A DNA stretch of 64,000 bases from Trichopria drosophilae (taxonomy: Eukaryota; Arthropoda; Insecta; Hymenoptera; Diapriidae): contig CM059584.1 in assembly GCA_030407085.1 (NCBI GenBank), positions 2,227,501-2,291,500 of the forward strand, in the 5' to 3' direction. Under the pieces are notes generated by a model that was not told the DNA's origin, did not search any database, and saw only the letters and a list, made by a program, of their open reading frames with translations. A program made the translations under genes and the position numbers. Shown here piece by piece: positions 32,684 to 45,700 of the stretch. Each line of letters begins with the position of its first letter. Position 1 is the stretch's first letter.

Positions 32684-35600
32684 ATGAGTGGTGAAAAGAG
32701 ATTAGTGTCGGAAGAGTTGGAACCGTTATTGGTAAACGTTACCGATACGGGCGATGGACACTCCAACATTCGAGTCTGTAAAAATAATGTAAGATATATT
32801 TAAACAACATTCATTTATTCACTTTATGAAATCGAAAATTTTTTGTTGCTGTAAAGATCCTAATACTGTTATAGCTTTTCTTTCAAAAATCGGCTAAAAT
32901 ACTTCATAACCTAAAACCATACAAGCACAATAATATTCTACAATTGCAGCTTTATTTCTGATGCTCAGTTGTTTATATTTCAAAACTGCCTGTAGAATTA
33001 ATTGTATACATTTTTTTAAATTAGCATGGAGCCTCAGATGATTTTTCCTTATTAATATAAAAAAAAAAAGAGACTTATTGCATGTACTGACACTCTGTGT
33101 TTTCGAGTTTTCATACCCCATAAACCATCTTTGGAAATTAACTTAACCCAACTCTTCATGCATGTTTAATCATTTTCTGATTGTTATAAAAATAATAAAC
33201 TGTGTTTAAAGATAATAATCAGGTACAATAAAATTTAAATATCAAAAGCAATGAAAACAGTCATGAAGTATGGGAATGAACATATGGGCTATAGAAATAT
33301 CAGTTTTTGTATTTTCGATAATATGTCTACGATGTAACAAGCTTTAATTTAGACAGCTTGTTAATAGCTTCTTAAATAATATTAAATCTATTAGTAAATT
33401 ATTTCAAACTTAATGGATAACAAAATACAACAAATTTATTACGGTATAATATAGACATATGGTTACTTTATCCGTAATAACGGAGCAGAACCAATAGACA
33501 GGTTGCAGTAAAAATATGACAGTTTTTAATTTGAAATGTGTTTCAAAACAAAAGAATAACATAATTTTTATGGCACTTGTTATTAGCATTCAAGATGATC
33601 ATTTAGTATTCATTCCGGAGTATTTTTCGACGTTGAATCCAAATCTAATGACGAAAATACAATAAATTAAAAAATAACCCCTGAAATAATTAAAAATAAA
33701 AAACCACTCCATCAAATATGGTATTCAAGTTTTATTTATTTTGTAGGTAAGTACACGTTTTTGGGGTACTTTTCGACGTTGAAATTAAATTTTATAACAA
33801 AATTACAATAAAACCTAAAACAACCCTTATAATGCGATAAAAAAACCACCCCTTTAGATACGGTATTCAATTTTTATTGATTTTGGAGTGCAAATACACA
33901 TTTCCGGGGTATTTTTTGGCGCTGAATCCAAATTTTTTATCTCAATTACAATAAATCCTAAAACAACCCTTATAATGGGGTAAACATAAAATTTAATTAT
34001 AGTCTGAAGGAAACAAAATAATGACCACTTACACAATGTAGAAAATACAGATTTAATGGATTTGGGGTAGGTAAAAAGGGGTGTGGAGGGGTAAATTTAT
34101 CTTAAATGACTTTAATAAGTGAAAATAATAATAAATTAATATATATTTTAGTCTTTTTGGTTGACTTCGTAGTAATTATTACTAAATATGAAGATTTAAG
34201 GCTGTAGATGAACCAATCAGATGGTATTTTTTTTGCACTACTAATTTTTTAAATTTTCTCTAACGTTTGCTTCTAAAGCCAGAACCTCGCCTGGATTCGT
34301 TAGAAGAATTGCAAATATGTCAGAGAAAATTTTAATTTGTAAAGATGGAAAGGATGGAATTTTTTACGGAACTGTTTTTTGGATTGTTCTCGATTTTCGA
34401 AAAAAATGGAGGGTGATTAATTTCATTAAACGAAATACAATAAATAATTAATAACAGTCATTGTAATTTTATTTTAACATAAAAATTTAACTACAAAAAG
34501 GTTTTTCTTGTAATATTAACAATCATAATTATTCTTTTTACGACTTTTGGTACTTTTTTCGGTAATTGATGCTGTATTTGATAAGGTTCTTTTATTATGC
34601 CAACTTTTTAGCCTATACTTTCCGTATGTTATTTAAATTATTCTTATACTTTCTCAGTACAGACATCGTTTATCCCATATTCGCTACTGGCCAGCAAAAA
34701 GTTGGTGTAGCTTCAGGATTATTAGTATCGCGGTATTGCTGGTTATTGCTTTAATCGAATTCTCATTTTTTTTGACTGTTTAAGTATTAAACTTCAACGC
34801 ATATTAATCAGTACTTTGCGTTTTGTCTACAACATACGAGACCAAAATATCTCACGAGCCTGAAGTTGGCGGCCAGAGTTAGCGGCCAAACTCGTGGAAT
34901 GGAAATTTTCATTTATCTGTGAAAATAAGCGAGGGGAAGTATCCAATTTTATTTTGGGTGGTTCTTGGGACATCCAGAAAAGATTAAAAAAGTTTTTGGA
35001 GCGCGACGTGGCCATTTTGAATTTCTAAAATACAAAGTACCAATTATAAAGTAAATTCACAGTACCCGTTAAAGGAAATTAACAATCGATTCAATTTTTT
35101 TTCTGATGACTTTTTGCGACATCCAAAAAAGATTAAAAAAGTTTTCGGAGCGCGACATGGCCATTTTGAACTTCTAAAATTAGAATTATCATCAATTTTC
35201 AAGTAAATTCTCAGTAGCTGTTGCAGGAAATTGACGATTGAGTCATATTTTTTTCTGGTGACTTCTTGGGACATCCAAAAAAAGATTAAAAAAGTTTTTG
35301 GAGTGCGACGCGGCCATTTTGAATTTCTAAAATTAGAATTATCATCAATTTTCAAGTAAATTCCCAGTAGCCGTTACAGGAAATTGACGATCGATTCATA
35401 TTTTTTTCTGGTGACTTCTTGGGACATCCAAAAATGATTAAAAAAAGTTTTCGGAATGTGATGCGGCCATTTTGAAATTCTAAAACACGTCATACCTCCA
35501 ATTTCCTACTAAATTCCTAATTATAAAGTAAATTCGCAATACCCGTTAAGGAAATTAACAATCGATCCCAATTTTTTTTGGTGGCTTCTTGGGTGACTTC

Positions 35601-38600
35601 TTGGGACATCCAGGAAAGATTAAAAAAGTTTTCGGAGCGCGATGCGCCCATTTTGAAATTCTAAAACGCGTCATACCTCCAATTTCCAACTAAATTCTTA
35701 ATTCCTGTAACAGGAAATTGACAATCGATTCAATTTTTTGAATTGAAGACGATCAACGATTTCCTGTAACAGGAATTAAGAATGTAGTAGGAAATTGGGG
35801 GTATGACGTGTTTTAGAATTTCAAAATGGCGCTTCGCACTCCGAAAACTTTTCTAATCTTTTCTGGATGTCCCAAGAAGTCACCAGAAAAAAAATATGAA
35901 TCGATCGTCAATTTCCTGTAACAGGAATTAAAAATGTAGTCGGAAATTGGAGGTGTGACATGTTTAGAATTTCAAAATGGCGGGATCATACTCCGAAAAT
36001 TTTTTTAATCTTTTCTGGATGTCCCAAGAAGTCACCCAAGAAGCCACCAAACAAAATTGGGATCGATTGTTAATTTCCTTTAACGGGTATTACGAATTTA
36101 CTTTATAATTCGTACTTTGTATTTTAGAATTTCAAAATGGCTGCGTCACCCTCTGGAATCGTTTGTGATATTTTCTGAAGATCCCAAGAACCACCCAAAA
36201 TAAAATTGGAAACTCCTCCTCGCTTATTTTCGCAGATAAATCAAAATTTCTATTCCACAAGTTCGGCCGCTGACTCCGGCCGCCAACTTCAGGCTCGTAA
36301 ATTTCTCAGCACATTGCGTATCAGGACGATGTATCTCTTGTACTGTACGTCATAAACATTTTCTGGGTACTCTTATGTACCAAGTTTTGGCTATTTCACA
36401 GCTGTCATAATAGTTTAACTCTTAAAGCGCCCTGGGGGTACTGGGAGACCCCACACATAAATATTACATGTTTTCCCTTCTAAAACTGCACTTTTACAGC
36501 ATTTTTTATCTTAAAGAGCTACATTTCAAGAGGCACAAATTAAATTTTTAGGAAAAAATATTGAAAATTGGCTGAGTTATGATTTTTTTTGTGAAAACCT
36601 TTTATATTTCATTTTTTATAACGGGCACCAATAATGTTTTGATCAAGATAACTTATCTAGGCGGAAAAATGACACTTGGAGAGTATCCAGTAATTTTGTT
36701 GAAACGAAATAACGAAAACTGTCTGCGCAGGACGATATTGTCTTCGGATTGGGATCTCCCACGACCCCACATGGCGCTTTGTGTTATTATTATATAGGTT
36801 GGCACTTTAAGGGTTAACCTTTTTGCTGTGGACTACGTGTATACACGTAGTTATAAAAGATTGAACAAACAGGTATATATCAGCGTTACGTTTTATTGGA
36901 TATTTTGAATCGCGGGATCCGAATTTAAGGTCAAATTTCTAAAATTCTAAACGTAAAATCCAATATGGCTGCACAAAATTGGACAATTTTTAAGTATTTT
37001 CTTTATACACGTAATTGTAAAAGAATACATCTCTCAATCCAAATGTAAGGACAAATTTTTAAAACTTTAAACAGAAAATTCAACATGCCCGCTTGACTTT
37101 AAAAAGAAATGTCGGCCATATTGATTCGCCATTTTGAATGATTGAAAATTGACTCCAAATTACGACATATGCCGTATTAACATCATGGCAAAGTTGGCGT
37201 GTTTTAAATCTTATGTGTTGTAGTAGTTTTTAAATAGTGGACATGCATCTACATCTTTTTTGAACAACACGTGATGGCGAACAAATACTATCTCATGTTT
37301 GTTAAGATAATTTTGAAAAGGGCTACAATAAATGGCCGAAACGTCAATCGACGATATCATATTTATTTAATTCCGTCCATTTCACTAAGAAATTCTTATT
37401 TCGTTGATAAGTCAGTATATCACCTTGAAATTTCTTGAAGATTCGTCTCTTTAAATCGTGGATTAACTAAAGTTGAAATTTATGCACTTAGAAAAATTTA
37501 TTACAAAAAATAGTTTTAAAATATTGATAGAGGAAAATTTTAAAAACTCCTCAATAATTATGATTGACCTTAAATGAGTATTTGACGATCCAGATCAATA
37601 TCATATAATACAACGCTGAAACTAGTAGTGGACAACGGCAGATCCAAAAAAGCAATGGTTCTCAACTTAAATGTAAAAGACCCTTTAGAAGATTCAACCG
37701 CGCTATTCAATTCTAATTTTTTTCTGCAGCTTCCATACTGATTAAGTAATTTTTAAATCATAGAAATTAAACAAAATGTCTTACTATTGTTTATAAAATA
37801 TTTAAACAATTAAAGTGCAAAAATTCCCTCCAGAGGACTCAGGACTGAACGTTTCAATCCCAATTTTTTTTCTGAAGCTTTTACATGCATCAAGAAACCA
37901 TTTTCAATGTGTAGAAAAAATTAACAAAATTTCCTCCTATCATTTATACATTGTTTTTCGACTGTGTTAATCTTTTTTCATTTTTGTTATTCAACTTTTT
38001 TTAAAATTGAACTTCATAAATGCAATAAACATAGTTTAATTAGTTGTACGTCCTTTTGCCAATAAGTGGCGTGGTAGTATAATAATTGACAAGTTTTACA
38101 AATTTGTAAATCACGAAATGGAGGCAGAATGTTAGGTCGATTCTATTTGGGCTTTACCAAAGCTTTCAAGATTCAAAACTTTGGAATATGGGGTGCTCTA
38201 ATAAGATGGTTAAATTCTTTTGTAACAGATCGTATTCAGTTGGTCAGACTTAAAGGTCATTTATCTGATTCTTTTGGGGCTCCATCCGGAGTTCCACAGG
38301 GATCACATCTCGGACCATTACTCTTCCTGCTTTTTGTTAATGAAACTGGATTTTTATTTAAATTTTCAGTGTTTGCTTTATGCAGATGACCTGAAGATTT
38401 ATTCAACAGTTAAATCTCTAAATGACGCAGTAAAGGTTCAACTTGATCTTGATGTCCTCCATTGTTCAACACAAATAATTTGATTTTGAACATTGACAAA
38501 TGCAAAATCCTGAGATTTCATAACTCTCTCATGCCAATTTCTTTCAACTACGAGTTAAATCATTTTTTACTCAAAGTAGTGCACTCGATGAAGGACCTTG

Positions 38601-41551
38601 GTGTTATTGTTGATGAAGACCTATCTTTTTACGAGTATTTAACAAATATAATATCAAAGACCAACAAGCAGTATGGTTTCCTTACAGGGACCACTCATAG
38701 TTTTAAGGACCTAAAAGCTATCTTAGCTATTTATAAAACATTAGTTCAGCTAATTTTACTATATGCATCACCGATATGGTCTCCGTACACTGCGTATGCT
38801 ATAAGAGAATTAGAATCTGTTCAAAGGAAATTTATGCACCTACTTTCCTACATAACTACCAGTCCATTTCTGAGAAATTTGACTTTCATACTCTGAAATC
38901 AATTCATGATCTAAATGATGTGATATTAGTTCGTAAGGTACTGTCTCGTTTAGTTCACGGTTCCCAAATCTCCGGTTTGTTCAGATATAGACATGTTTTA
39001 TATTCCAGTAATAATTTCAGAGCATTATATGAAAGATCGTGCAAAACAAATAGAAATTTTTAATCCACTATATACCGCCTAACGTGCAAGTGGAATCTAT
39101 TGCCTCGGAATATCATATCTTTGGATATGAACCAGGGTTTTGCTAGGCTAATTTCTACTATTTGAAAATTACTTCTAAATCTGTATGGAAGCAGAAAAAA
39201 ATTATGATTGAATAGGACAGTTTGAAGTATTTTTACATTTAAGTTGCGAACCATTTGCTGCTACGAATCCGGTGATAATTTCAGCATCATCCATATAATT
39301 ACTACGTCAATATTTACAGATTTTTAAAATATAGTTTTCTTAAGTGATTTTCTTTTGCTGCATGTATGGAATTTAAACGCTCCTTTCTTGTCATAGTTGG
39401 GTGCATCGAACATTTGAATTTCATCTTGAAAATACTGAATAGTTTTCGTGTGCTATTAGAAGAAGAAAATTATTTAAGGGAAATGCAATTTCTCTTGCCG
39501 CGCCAATTGCTTATAAACAATAAACAAATCCTTTTGTTTTTAAGTAGTTTTCCCGAGCGCTACTTACTACTCTCTCAAAAATATTTGAGATGTGTTTAAA
39601 AAATAGAATAACTAGCTTTTTAGAGAAATTTAACATCCTACATGATAATCAATATAATCAATACGGGTTCAGACAGGGAAAATGTACGAATGAGGCAATT
39701 GCCAATCTATTCAAGCAAATTGTACAAGCAATTGACTCAGATAACTGTAGTATAGAGATATTTATAGACTTAACCAAAGCTCTCTGCGGAACACCTGATG
39801 TAGTAAAGTATTTGTTAGAATTATTGGTAAATAAAAATAAATATTATTATTATGTGTATTAATTTTTTAAAATACTTACTGTTTCAGTTTGTAATTGGAC
39901 GAGCCCTCAATTGTGACGAAATCATCAAAGATGTTTTGATCTCACGTACACACTGTCGCTTAAGCGAAGATGCTGAAACTGGAACTTGGAGTGTCACAAA
40001 CTTAAGTTCGACAGACACATTAGTCAATAACACAAGATTGCCACGAGACTCACCACAGGTTTTATCAATCGGCGATACATTGCAGTTGAGCATGTCGCCG
40101 AAGTTTAAATTCGTCTTCACTCTGGACCCGAAATGTTTCAGGAAGGCAAAAGTTCCCCGGACGGAACTTGTAGAGGATTTCCAACAGGTTTTAACAAGGC
40201 AAAGGAATTTCTTCGAAGAGCAGCAAACTCAAAGAAAAGACCTGGAAAAGCAACTCCTCACACAAAAAACTGACCAGGAAAAACTCAAACAGGAACTCGA
40301 ATCGTTACTGGAAAATCAACGGAGTACAGAGAGTCGTAACGAAAGTTTGAACGGACAGATCATCGAACTACAGAAACGAATAGAGCAGGAAGAAAATACG
40401 GAGGCTGAATTGCAACAAAAATATCAGCAACTTTTAGAAACGCTGAAAGCGGAAAAATTAAACTTCGAAGAGAAGTTGTCGGAAGAAAAGAGGAAGTGGC
40501 AAGAGGCGTTGAACGCAACTAAACAGGAGAAAGAAAATTTGGCAATGTCGATGGTCGAACAAATGGAAGAGTGGCGGATGCAACAAAGGGAAGAATGGGA
40601 AAACCGAATGCAGAATTTAGCGGACGAAGAAAAAGTGGAGCGCGACAGGTTACAAAACGAAAAGTTACTTTTGGAACAGAAGTTGCAAGACATGGAAACT
40701 GCGATGAAAGAAAAAGAAGCGAAAGATGCAGAACTTCAAGCGCAGTTACAAGCACAAATTGGTAAGTTACATTGACTTTATGAAAAAATAGGACAAATTT
40801 TGATAATCGGAAATATTTTTACAGCGTCGACGTCTACAGCAAATACATTAACTCTTGACAACTGTATTTTAGTTGAATTTGTCACTCCTCAACCCACGAA
40901 CATTGTCGACACGATAGACCTGACCCAAGGTGAACCTTCTTCACTCGTATCCGAACAAATTGTGCTCGACAAAGTAAACAGTATTATGGATGAGCAAATG
41001 ACGTGCAGTATTTGCTCAGAGTTATTCGTGCGGGCCATGACTCTCAGCTGCATGCACACGTTCTGTCGATACTGCATCGAATGTTGGATAAAGAGGCGAA
41101 AAGACTGTCCAGAGTGTCGGACTCCTGCCGTAACCATGACCAGGTCGTTGGTGATAGACAACTTCATCGAAAAGATGGTGGATAATTTATCACCGCAGTT
41201 GAAGGAGAAACGAAATGCCCTCGTCGAAGAGAGAAGTAATTACTTTTATATAAATTTCCCCCCAAAAAAACTTCTTAAACTAGTGGGTAAATTGAAAATT
41301 GAGTTTCAAGTATCTAATACGACGTACTGTATTTTGTACTATATTTATCAATACTTTTAATAGTTTGCGTTCCACCACAAAATCACAAAAAAACATTGTT
41401 TCATTTTATAATTCTGATAACGATTCGTTTTTATTATCAACATTTTCGAATGCTCATTTACTCATTTCATCGTTCGTTTACAGATGCACTACACCGAGCA
41501 CAGAAGCCTCCCAAAATGAACAAACGGCAGAGGGCTCATGTAACGTACTGA
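32684..41551 (+). CDS. RNF8: RNF8-like E3 ubiquitin ligase (FHA, coiled coil, RING)
   Basis: In vertebrates RNF8 binds phosphorylated MDC1 through FHA and ubiquitylates chromatin at DNA breaks. Exons 32684-32788, 39888-40761, 40825-41235 and 41484-41551 join in phase (0, 1, 1) and give 485 residues. FHA domain: FVIGR at 36-40 and SRTHC at 54-58, reading on to about 120. A long Glu/Lys/Gln-rich coiled coil follows (about 125-320). The C3HC4 RING runs C387, C390, C402, H404, C407, C410, C421, C424 (CSICSEL...CPEC). Exon 1 (MSGEKRLVSEELEPLLVNV...) was chosen because the FHA exon lacks its first strands and an ATG, and because donor and phase fit; it lies across a 7.1-kb intron. The last exon is short and less certain. 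All eight RING ligands are intact. It is convergent with the MTUS-like gene. Confidence 0.88.
32789..33600. other. RNF8 intron 1, 5' part
   Basis: AT-rich; no element or gene recognised. Confidence 0.5.
33610..33990. repeat. three imperfect tandem copies of about 145 bases
   Basis: GTATTTTTCGACGTTGAATC, GTACTTTTCGACGTTGAAAT and GTATTTTTTGGCGCTGAATC mark the copies at about 33620, 33767 and 33909. Each is followed by AATTACAATAAA, a run with AACCC and then GGTATTCAA. Confidence 0.7.
33991..34842. other. RNF8 intron 1, no gene
   Basis: AT-rich. Nothing identifiable beyond short homopolymers. Confidence 0.45.
34843..36308. mobile_element. 1.46-kb palindromic element with tandem units in both arms
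   Basis: Outer arms begin ACGAGCCTGAAGTTGGCGGC and end in its complement near 36300. Inside, units of about 150-180 bases with GACTTCTTGGGACATCCA, AAAGTTTTCGGAGCGCGA and GGCCATTTTGAATTTCTA repeat about five times in the left arm, and then in inverse sense in the right arm. Centre near 35740. No coding capacity; open frames here are repeat shadows. Confidence 0.85.
36415..36817. mobile_element. TTAA element of 403 bases (TTAACTCTTAAAGCGCC)
   Basis: Ends TTAACTCTTAAAGCGCC and GGCACTTTAAGGGTTAA in inverted order, each bounded by TTAA. Its right TTAA doubles as the start of another such end (TTAACCTTTTTGCTGTGG), as if it had inserted at the TTAA of an older element. Confidence 0.75.
36818..38080. 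other. RNF8 intron 1, repeat-rich
   Basis: 36890-37150 holds weak ATGGCTG/CCATTTTGAATGA units and a short palindrome CTACGTGTATACACGTAG at 36832-36849. The rest is AT-rich and unrecognised. Confidence 0.5.
38085..39065 (+). pseudogene. jockey-type LINE reverse transcriptase remnant
   Basis: Several overlapping frames together show a reverse transcriptase: GVPQGSHLGPLLF, then the catalytic YADD (YADDLKIYS) after a frameshift near 38370, then LNIDKCKILRF after another break near 38470, KDLGVIVDEDLSF, and ESVQRKFMHLL before a break near 38890. At least three frameshifts; dead copy within RNF8 intron 1. Confidence 0.85.
39066..39585. other. RNF8 intron 1, no gene
   Basis: Possibly contains continuing LINE sequence, but no motif is readable. 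Confidence 0.4.
39590..39860 (+). pseudogene. second LINE RT fragment, just before RNF8 exon 2
   Basis: Reads NQYGFRQGKCTNEAIANLF and IFIDLTKA, the early RT blocks, and then stops at GGTAAATAAAAATAAATATT. It lacks everything after the first aspartate block. It ends about 30 bases before the exon 2 acceptor, so the acceptor's branch region may lie in LINE sequence. Confidence 0.75.
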
Positions 41552-42741
41552 CATCGGTAGCACCTAAATTCTACATTCGGTGGAAAGGAGGATACGAAAT
41601 CCGGAGTTACACCATTGTACCTTCTTAAATATTATAATTGATTCGTAACATTTGAATTAAACAGAGTTTTTTCTACGTAAGAACTTGTTTTTCAACTTTC
41701 TGTCGCCCCCCATCGACGTGAACGTAAGTGCATGGCGAACGGGGAGGGGGTAATAATACATTTTTCGCCATCGCTCTAATAAAGTTCCGGTTAAGTAATG
41801 AAACACACGAGTGAGTACCTTTGCACGAATGTTTACAATACGGTCGGTATATAATACATTTATTTCGAACGGAGAGGGCCTCCGACGAGTAATACTTCGA
41901 TCCTTCTAGCTGCGTGACGTCAGACGAATCGTGTTGCGCATTAACCGATCAGCGACTAAAAAATACCTTAAGACGAATATCCATATCCAGTAAATGTAAA
42001 ACTTTATACATACAAGTCTCGGGGAGGGATTCGTGGGGACTTAACAAAAAGTTCGGTTACTCGAGCACGATTGATCGGTGCTGGAAAAGTGATAATTTCG
42101 CTGTCGAGTAACGGTGCCAGTTTCTTTGTACGAGTAATACGTAAAAAGCAGCGAATGATTTCATTGGCTTTTATTTGGTGTTTGCAATGGTTTGTCAAAC
42201 GAAATTTCGAAATTACGTTACTCAATGCAAATTTTATTTCAATATTTTCTTTTATTTATTGTTAAATCATATAAAAAGAGAAAATTAATTTTAAATCGTA
42301 CATGCACAAGAGGATAAATTTACGTTAATTCATTCTTATAAAAACACTTTCTTTTTTTCATTAGACCCTCACTGATATCTTGTGCATTTTGTTCACATGC
42401 AATGTTTGAAAGAGCATTTACATATTTCAATCTTATTTTATTATCGGCGAGAAAAAAAGTTACCGACAAAAAATAAATCTTGCTTTATAATATGTTTGTT
42501 TCTTAAAACGTCAAATATTTTCGTTTGACAATTATTATAAATCAACTCTTTCATTTGTTTTTGTACATCGTTAATATTATAAAGTCTTCGGTCTCCATTT
42601 GTCGTACGACGAATAGATTTTTCGAAATGAAAACCATATAAATTCATTCGCTGACAAATAATCGATGTGTAACTATAATTAACGGAAAGTTTAAGTGTAA
42701 TATTTACAGAAATGCACTTGGCAGAGAAAAAAAAAACAATG
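41552..42741. other. convergent 3' flanks of RNF8 and the MTUS-like gene
   Basis: AATAAA at 41778-41783 could end RNF8. A TTTATT at 42437-42442 (AATAAA on the minus strand) could end the other gene. 41690-42130 is CpG-rich and looks single-copy, including TGACGTCAGACG near 41917. Confidence 0.5.
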
Positions 42742-45700
42742 TTATTCGACGCTCTTTTCCCAGGCGTAGCCTCCTAACGTCAGTCGGGGAATGTCGCTGC
42801 TGGCTGAAGATTCGTCGTCGCTGCTGGATGTCGAAGTTTCCTCGGAGATCATGGCTTCGCCGCCGGCCTCCTGGGGCCTGGGGCCACGCAACACCTCTTC
42901 CTGGACGACGGCTGCCGTGTCAGGGCTCGGCGACGTCTCGTTTTTCCTCCGTCGGCGCATCGGCGTCGAGTTGAACGCCGGACTCCAGGTCGTCGATTCC
43001 TCTCTTGCTTCCGACATCGAGACGCTCTTGGAACGCGTCCGAACCGGTGTCAGGGTCGGCCTCCTTGGTGCCGATAGCCTTAGCGAACCCTGCCTTGATG
43101 GAGGGACTCCCGTGCATCTCCTCGGGGACGTCGTGCCATCCAAGCTCTCCAAACTCTCGTCGATTTCCAACGTCCAGGAAACCGAATCGCCTTTTTCTAC
43201 CATGAACTTGACCATGGAGTGCGGCGGCGTTTGCCCGTTGTTCTTCGTCTCCGTAATCGTGTGGTCCATGTGCTCCGGACCTAGTGATCGCGACAGCCGC
43301 TGAGGTGGCGTCGCTAATTGATTCGCCAGGACACTGACGACCTCGTTCTTCTGGCGCAACCTCCATAACAGTTCCTCGTTGCGTTGCGACAGTCGTTTGT
43401 TCTGTTTTGACACCTGGTGCATCGACTCCAGGAGCACTTCGTTGTCGTGGCTAAGCTGCCGTTCGAAAGTTTCTTTACTCTGGAGCTGCGCTTTCAGATC
43501 TTCGCAACGTGCCTCCAGTGACTCGGCGCGCTGTTCCAGGGACTCCTTATCGTCCAGCTCGCGACGGAGAATGTCGACCTCGGAACGTAGAGTCGCGATT
43601 TCCTGGCTACGGATCTCCAAGACCGTCCGTAAGGATTCGGCTTCGGCGAGAAGCGCACCCTGGTCCCGGGTGCTCGATCGCCTTTCCATTTCCGCTTCCC
43701 GGCGGACAAGTTCCGCTTCGTGTTCGACTTCGAGTCGTTTCAAAGCTTCTCGATGTTCCCGGGCTGCCGCCGACAGCGCCTCCTGCATCTGCGCTTCCAA
43801 GCGCTGGCGCTCCTTCATCAGAGACATTTCCAACGCGTTTACGCGTTCCGCGTGTTCCGTTTCCACTGTAACAAAAGAAATTTTCTATTTAATATTTGTC
43901 ATTCACATTTATTTATATTTTTTAATCTCAACATGGTCTATTGTAACTATGGTAAATGATTTTTTATTAAAAAAAAAAACGCATGGGGACTTGAACCCGG
44001 GATCTTTCGGTTGCCATTATAGTCGCCCAACTAAAGTTACATCGCCCTCTGGAATGTTTGTGTCATTTATTTAAATTTTAATATTACGGCCCAATTACAC
44101 AGCCCAAACAAATTTTGTTGTCGTAAAAGTAAGAGTGGATTCTAATATGACCGCCAAAATAGCCAATTCGCTCTAGTTTTTGACATATTGAAGGTCAAAG
44201 GGTTCAAAAATTCGATTCTAGGTTTTTTTGAGCATCTATTCTTAATACAATAAAATGCTGTTATCCCGCCATTAACCCTTTTTTGGCGCACATTTATCTT
44301 TATACGGAAAACAGCTGAAAATTCATAATGGCGGTTCCAAGATGGCCGATGTAAATGTAAAAAATTTACTTGATTTTGATGAAAGTTGGATCGGGGGTTT
44401 TTGGGGTCACTAATTACGAATCTGAAGTCAGATATTAAAAATCCAAAATGGCGGATCCAAGATGGGCGACGAAAATGTGAAAATTTACTTTATACAGATA
44501 AAACTGGGTACTCTATATACTCTGAATTTTAAATATATAAGTCAGAGATCAGATTTGCAATCGGCGACCCCAAAACCCCAGAGTACACAGTTTCGTCAAT
44601 ATCGGGTACATTTTCATTCTGTCGGCCATCTTGGATCCTCCATTTTGAATATTCAAAATCCGAGGCCAGATTCGTAATCAGCGGCCCCAAAAACCCCCGA
44701 GGAACGAGCTTCAAATAAATCCGATGAATTTTTAAAAATTCATCCCCCATATTGTTTCCGCCATTTTGATTTTTTTCAAAACCGACTTCAAATACGTAAT
44801 CAGCGACCCCAAAAACCACCGAGTACCAAATATCGTTCTAATTTACCTTTTAGTTCGTTCAAAAATGATTTCTTTCTCAAAAATCGACGATTTTTTAAAT
44901 TTATTTATTTATACTTGTTAATAATTTTGCATAATTGCAGTTATTATCCTTTTCGTTACGTACTAAAAATCCCCGTCTACCACTGTAAAAAGATTTTTTG
45001 AATATTGCTTCGAAAGCATTGAAACTAGACAGAAAAGTTGTGAATAAAAAAGGTGGTTATGTTACCACTGCGCCGCAAAGGGTTAAGAGTCAATTGCACG
45101 CTAAAATATTGAATTGGACCTAATTTTTGTATAAATTGAAGGTCAAAGACGTAAGAAATCGTGTTTTAGGGCCTTTTTTCCGACAAAATAGTTAAAGACA
45201 ATAACGAGTTTGAAGTAATTCAAATTTCAAAAAGTTCGTTGGGCACATTGATTCCGCCATTTTGCATTTTTTCATTTTTTTACGTGGTATCCTAGAGTGA
45301 TGTGAAATATGCCCAAAACCATGGTTTTTTTACCCGTTTGACCTTCAATTTGGTCAAAAACTAGGTCCACATCAATATTTTTGCGTACATATTTGGCGCG
45401 TATGGCGGACATCATTTTCTGAGCTGTGAATAGATGCTCAAATTATCGGAAATCTGAGTTTTTACACATTTAACCTTTAATTTGATAAACTAGGTTTAAC
45501 AGGTTCACTTGTATCCAAAAAAAATTGGATTCAAAAGCGTATAACTTTTAGCCGCCATATTGATTTTTTAAAAACTGATAGCAGATTGGTGTTCAGCGAC
45601 TTAAAAACCTATAGTATATAAAATTTCATATAAATTCATTGAAAAATGTGGAAGTTATTGTATATGATACATCACCAGTCGTGGCACTATTTTTGTACAC

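Noticed and set aside
34827..35355. Minus-strand frames with repeated FLIFF and SSEKK peptides
   Set aside because: Repeat shadows inside the 1.46-kb palindromic element.
43970..44056. Possible functional tRNA gene
   Set aside because: A and B boxes are present, but the acceptor stem does not pair and there is no clean anticodon arm.
42791..44074. Long plus-strand frames opposite the coiled-coil exon
   Set aside because: Shadows of the GC-rich minus-strand exon; their Ser/Arg-rich composition is what antisense of coiled coil gives.
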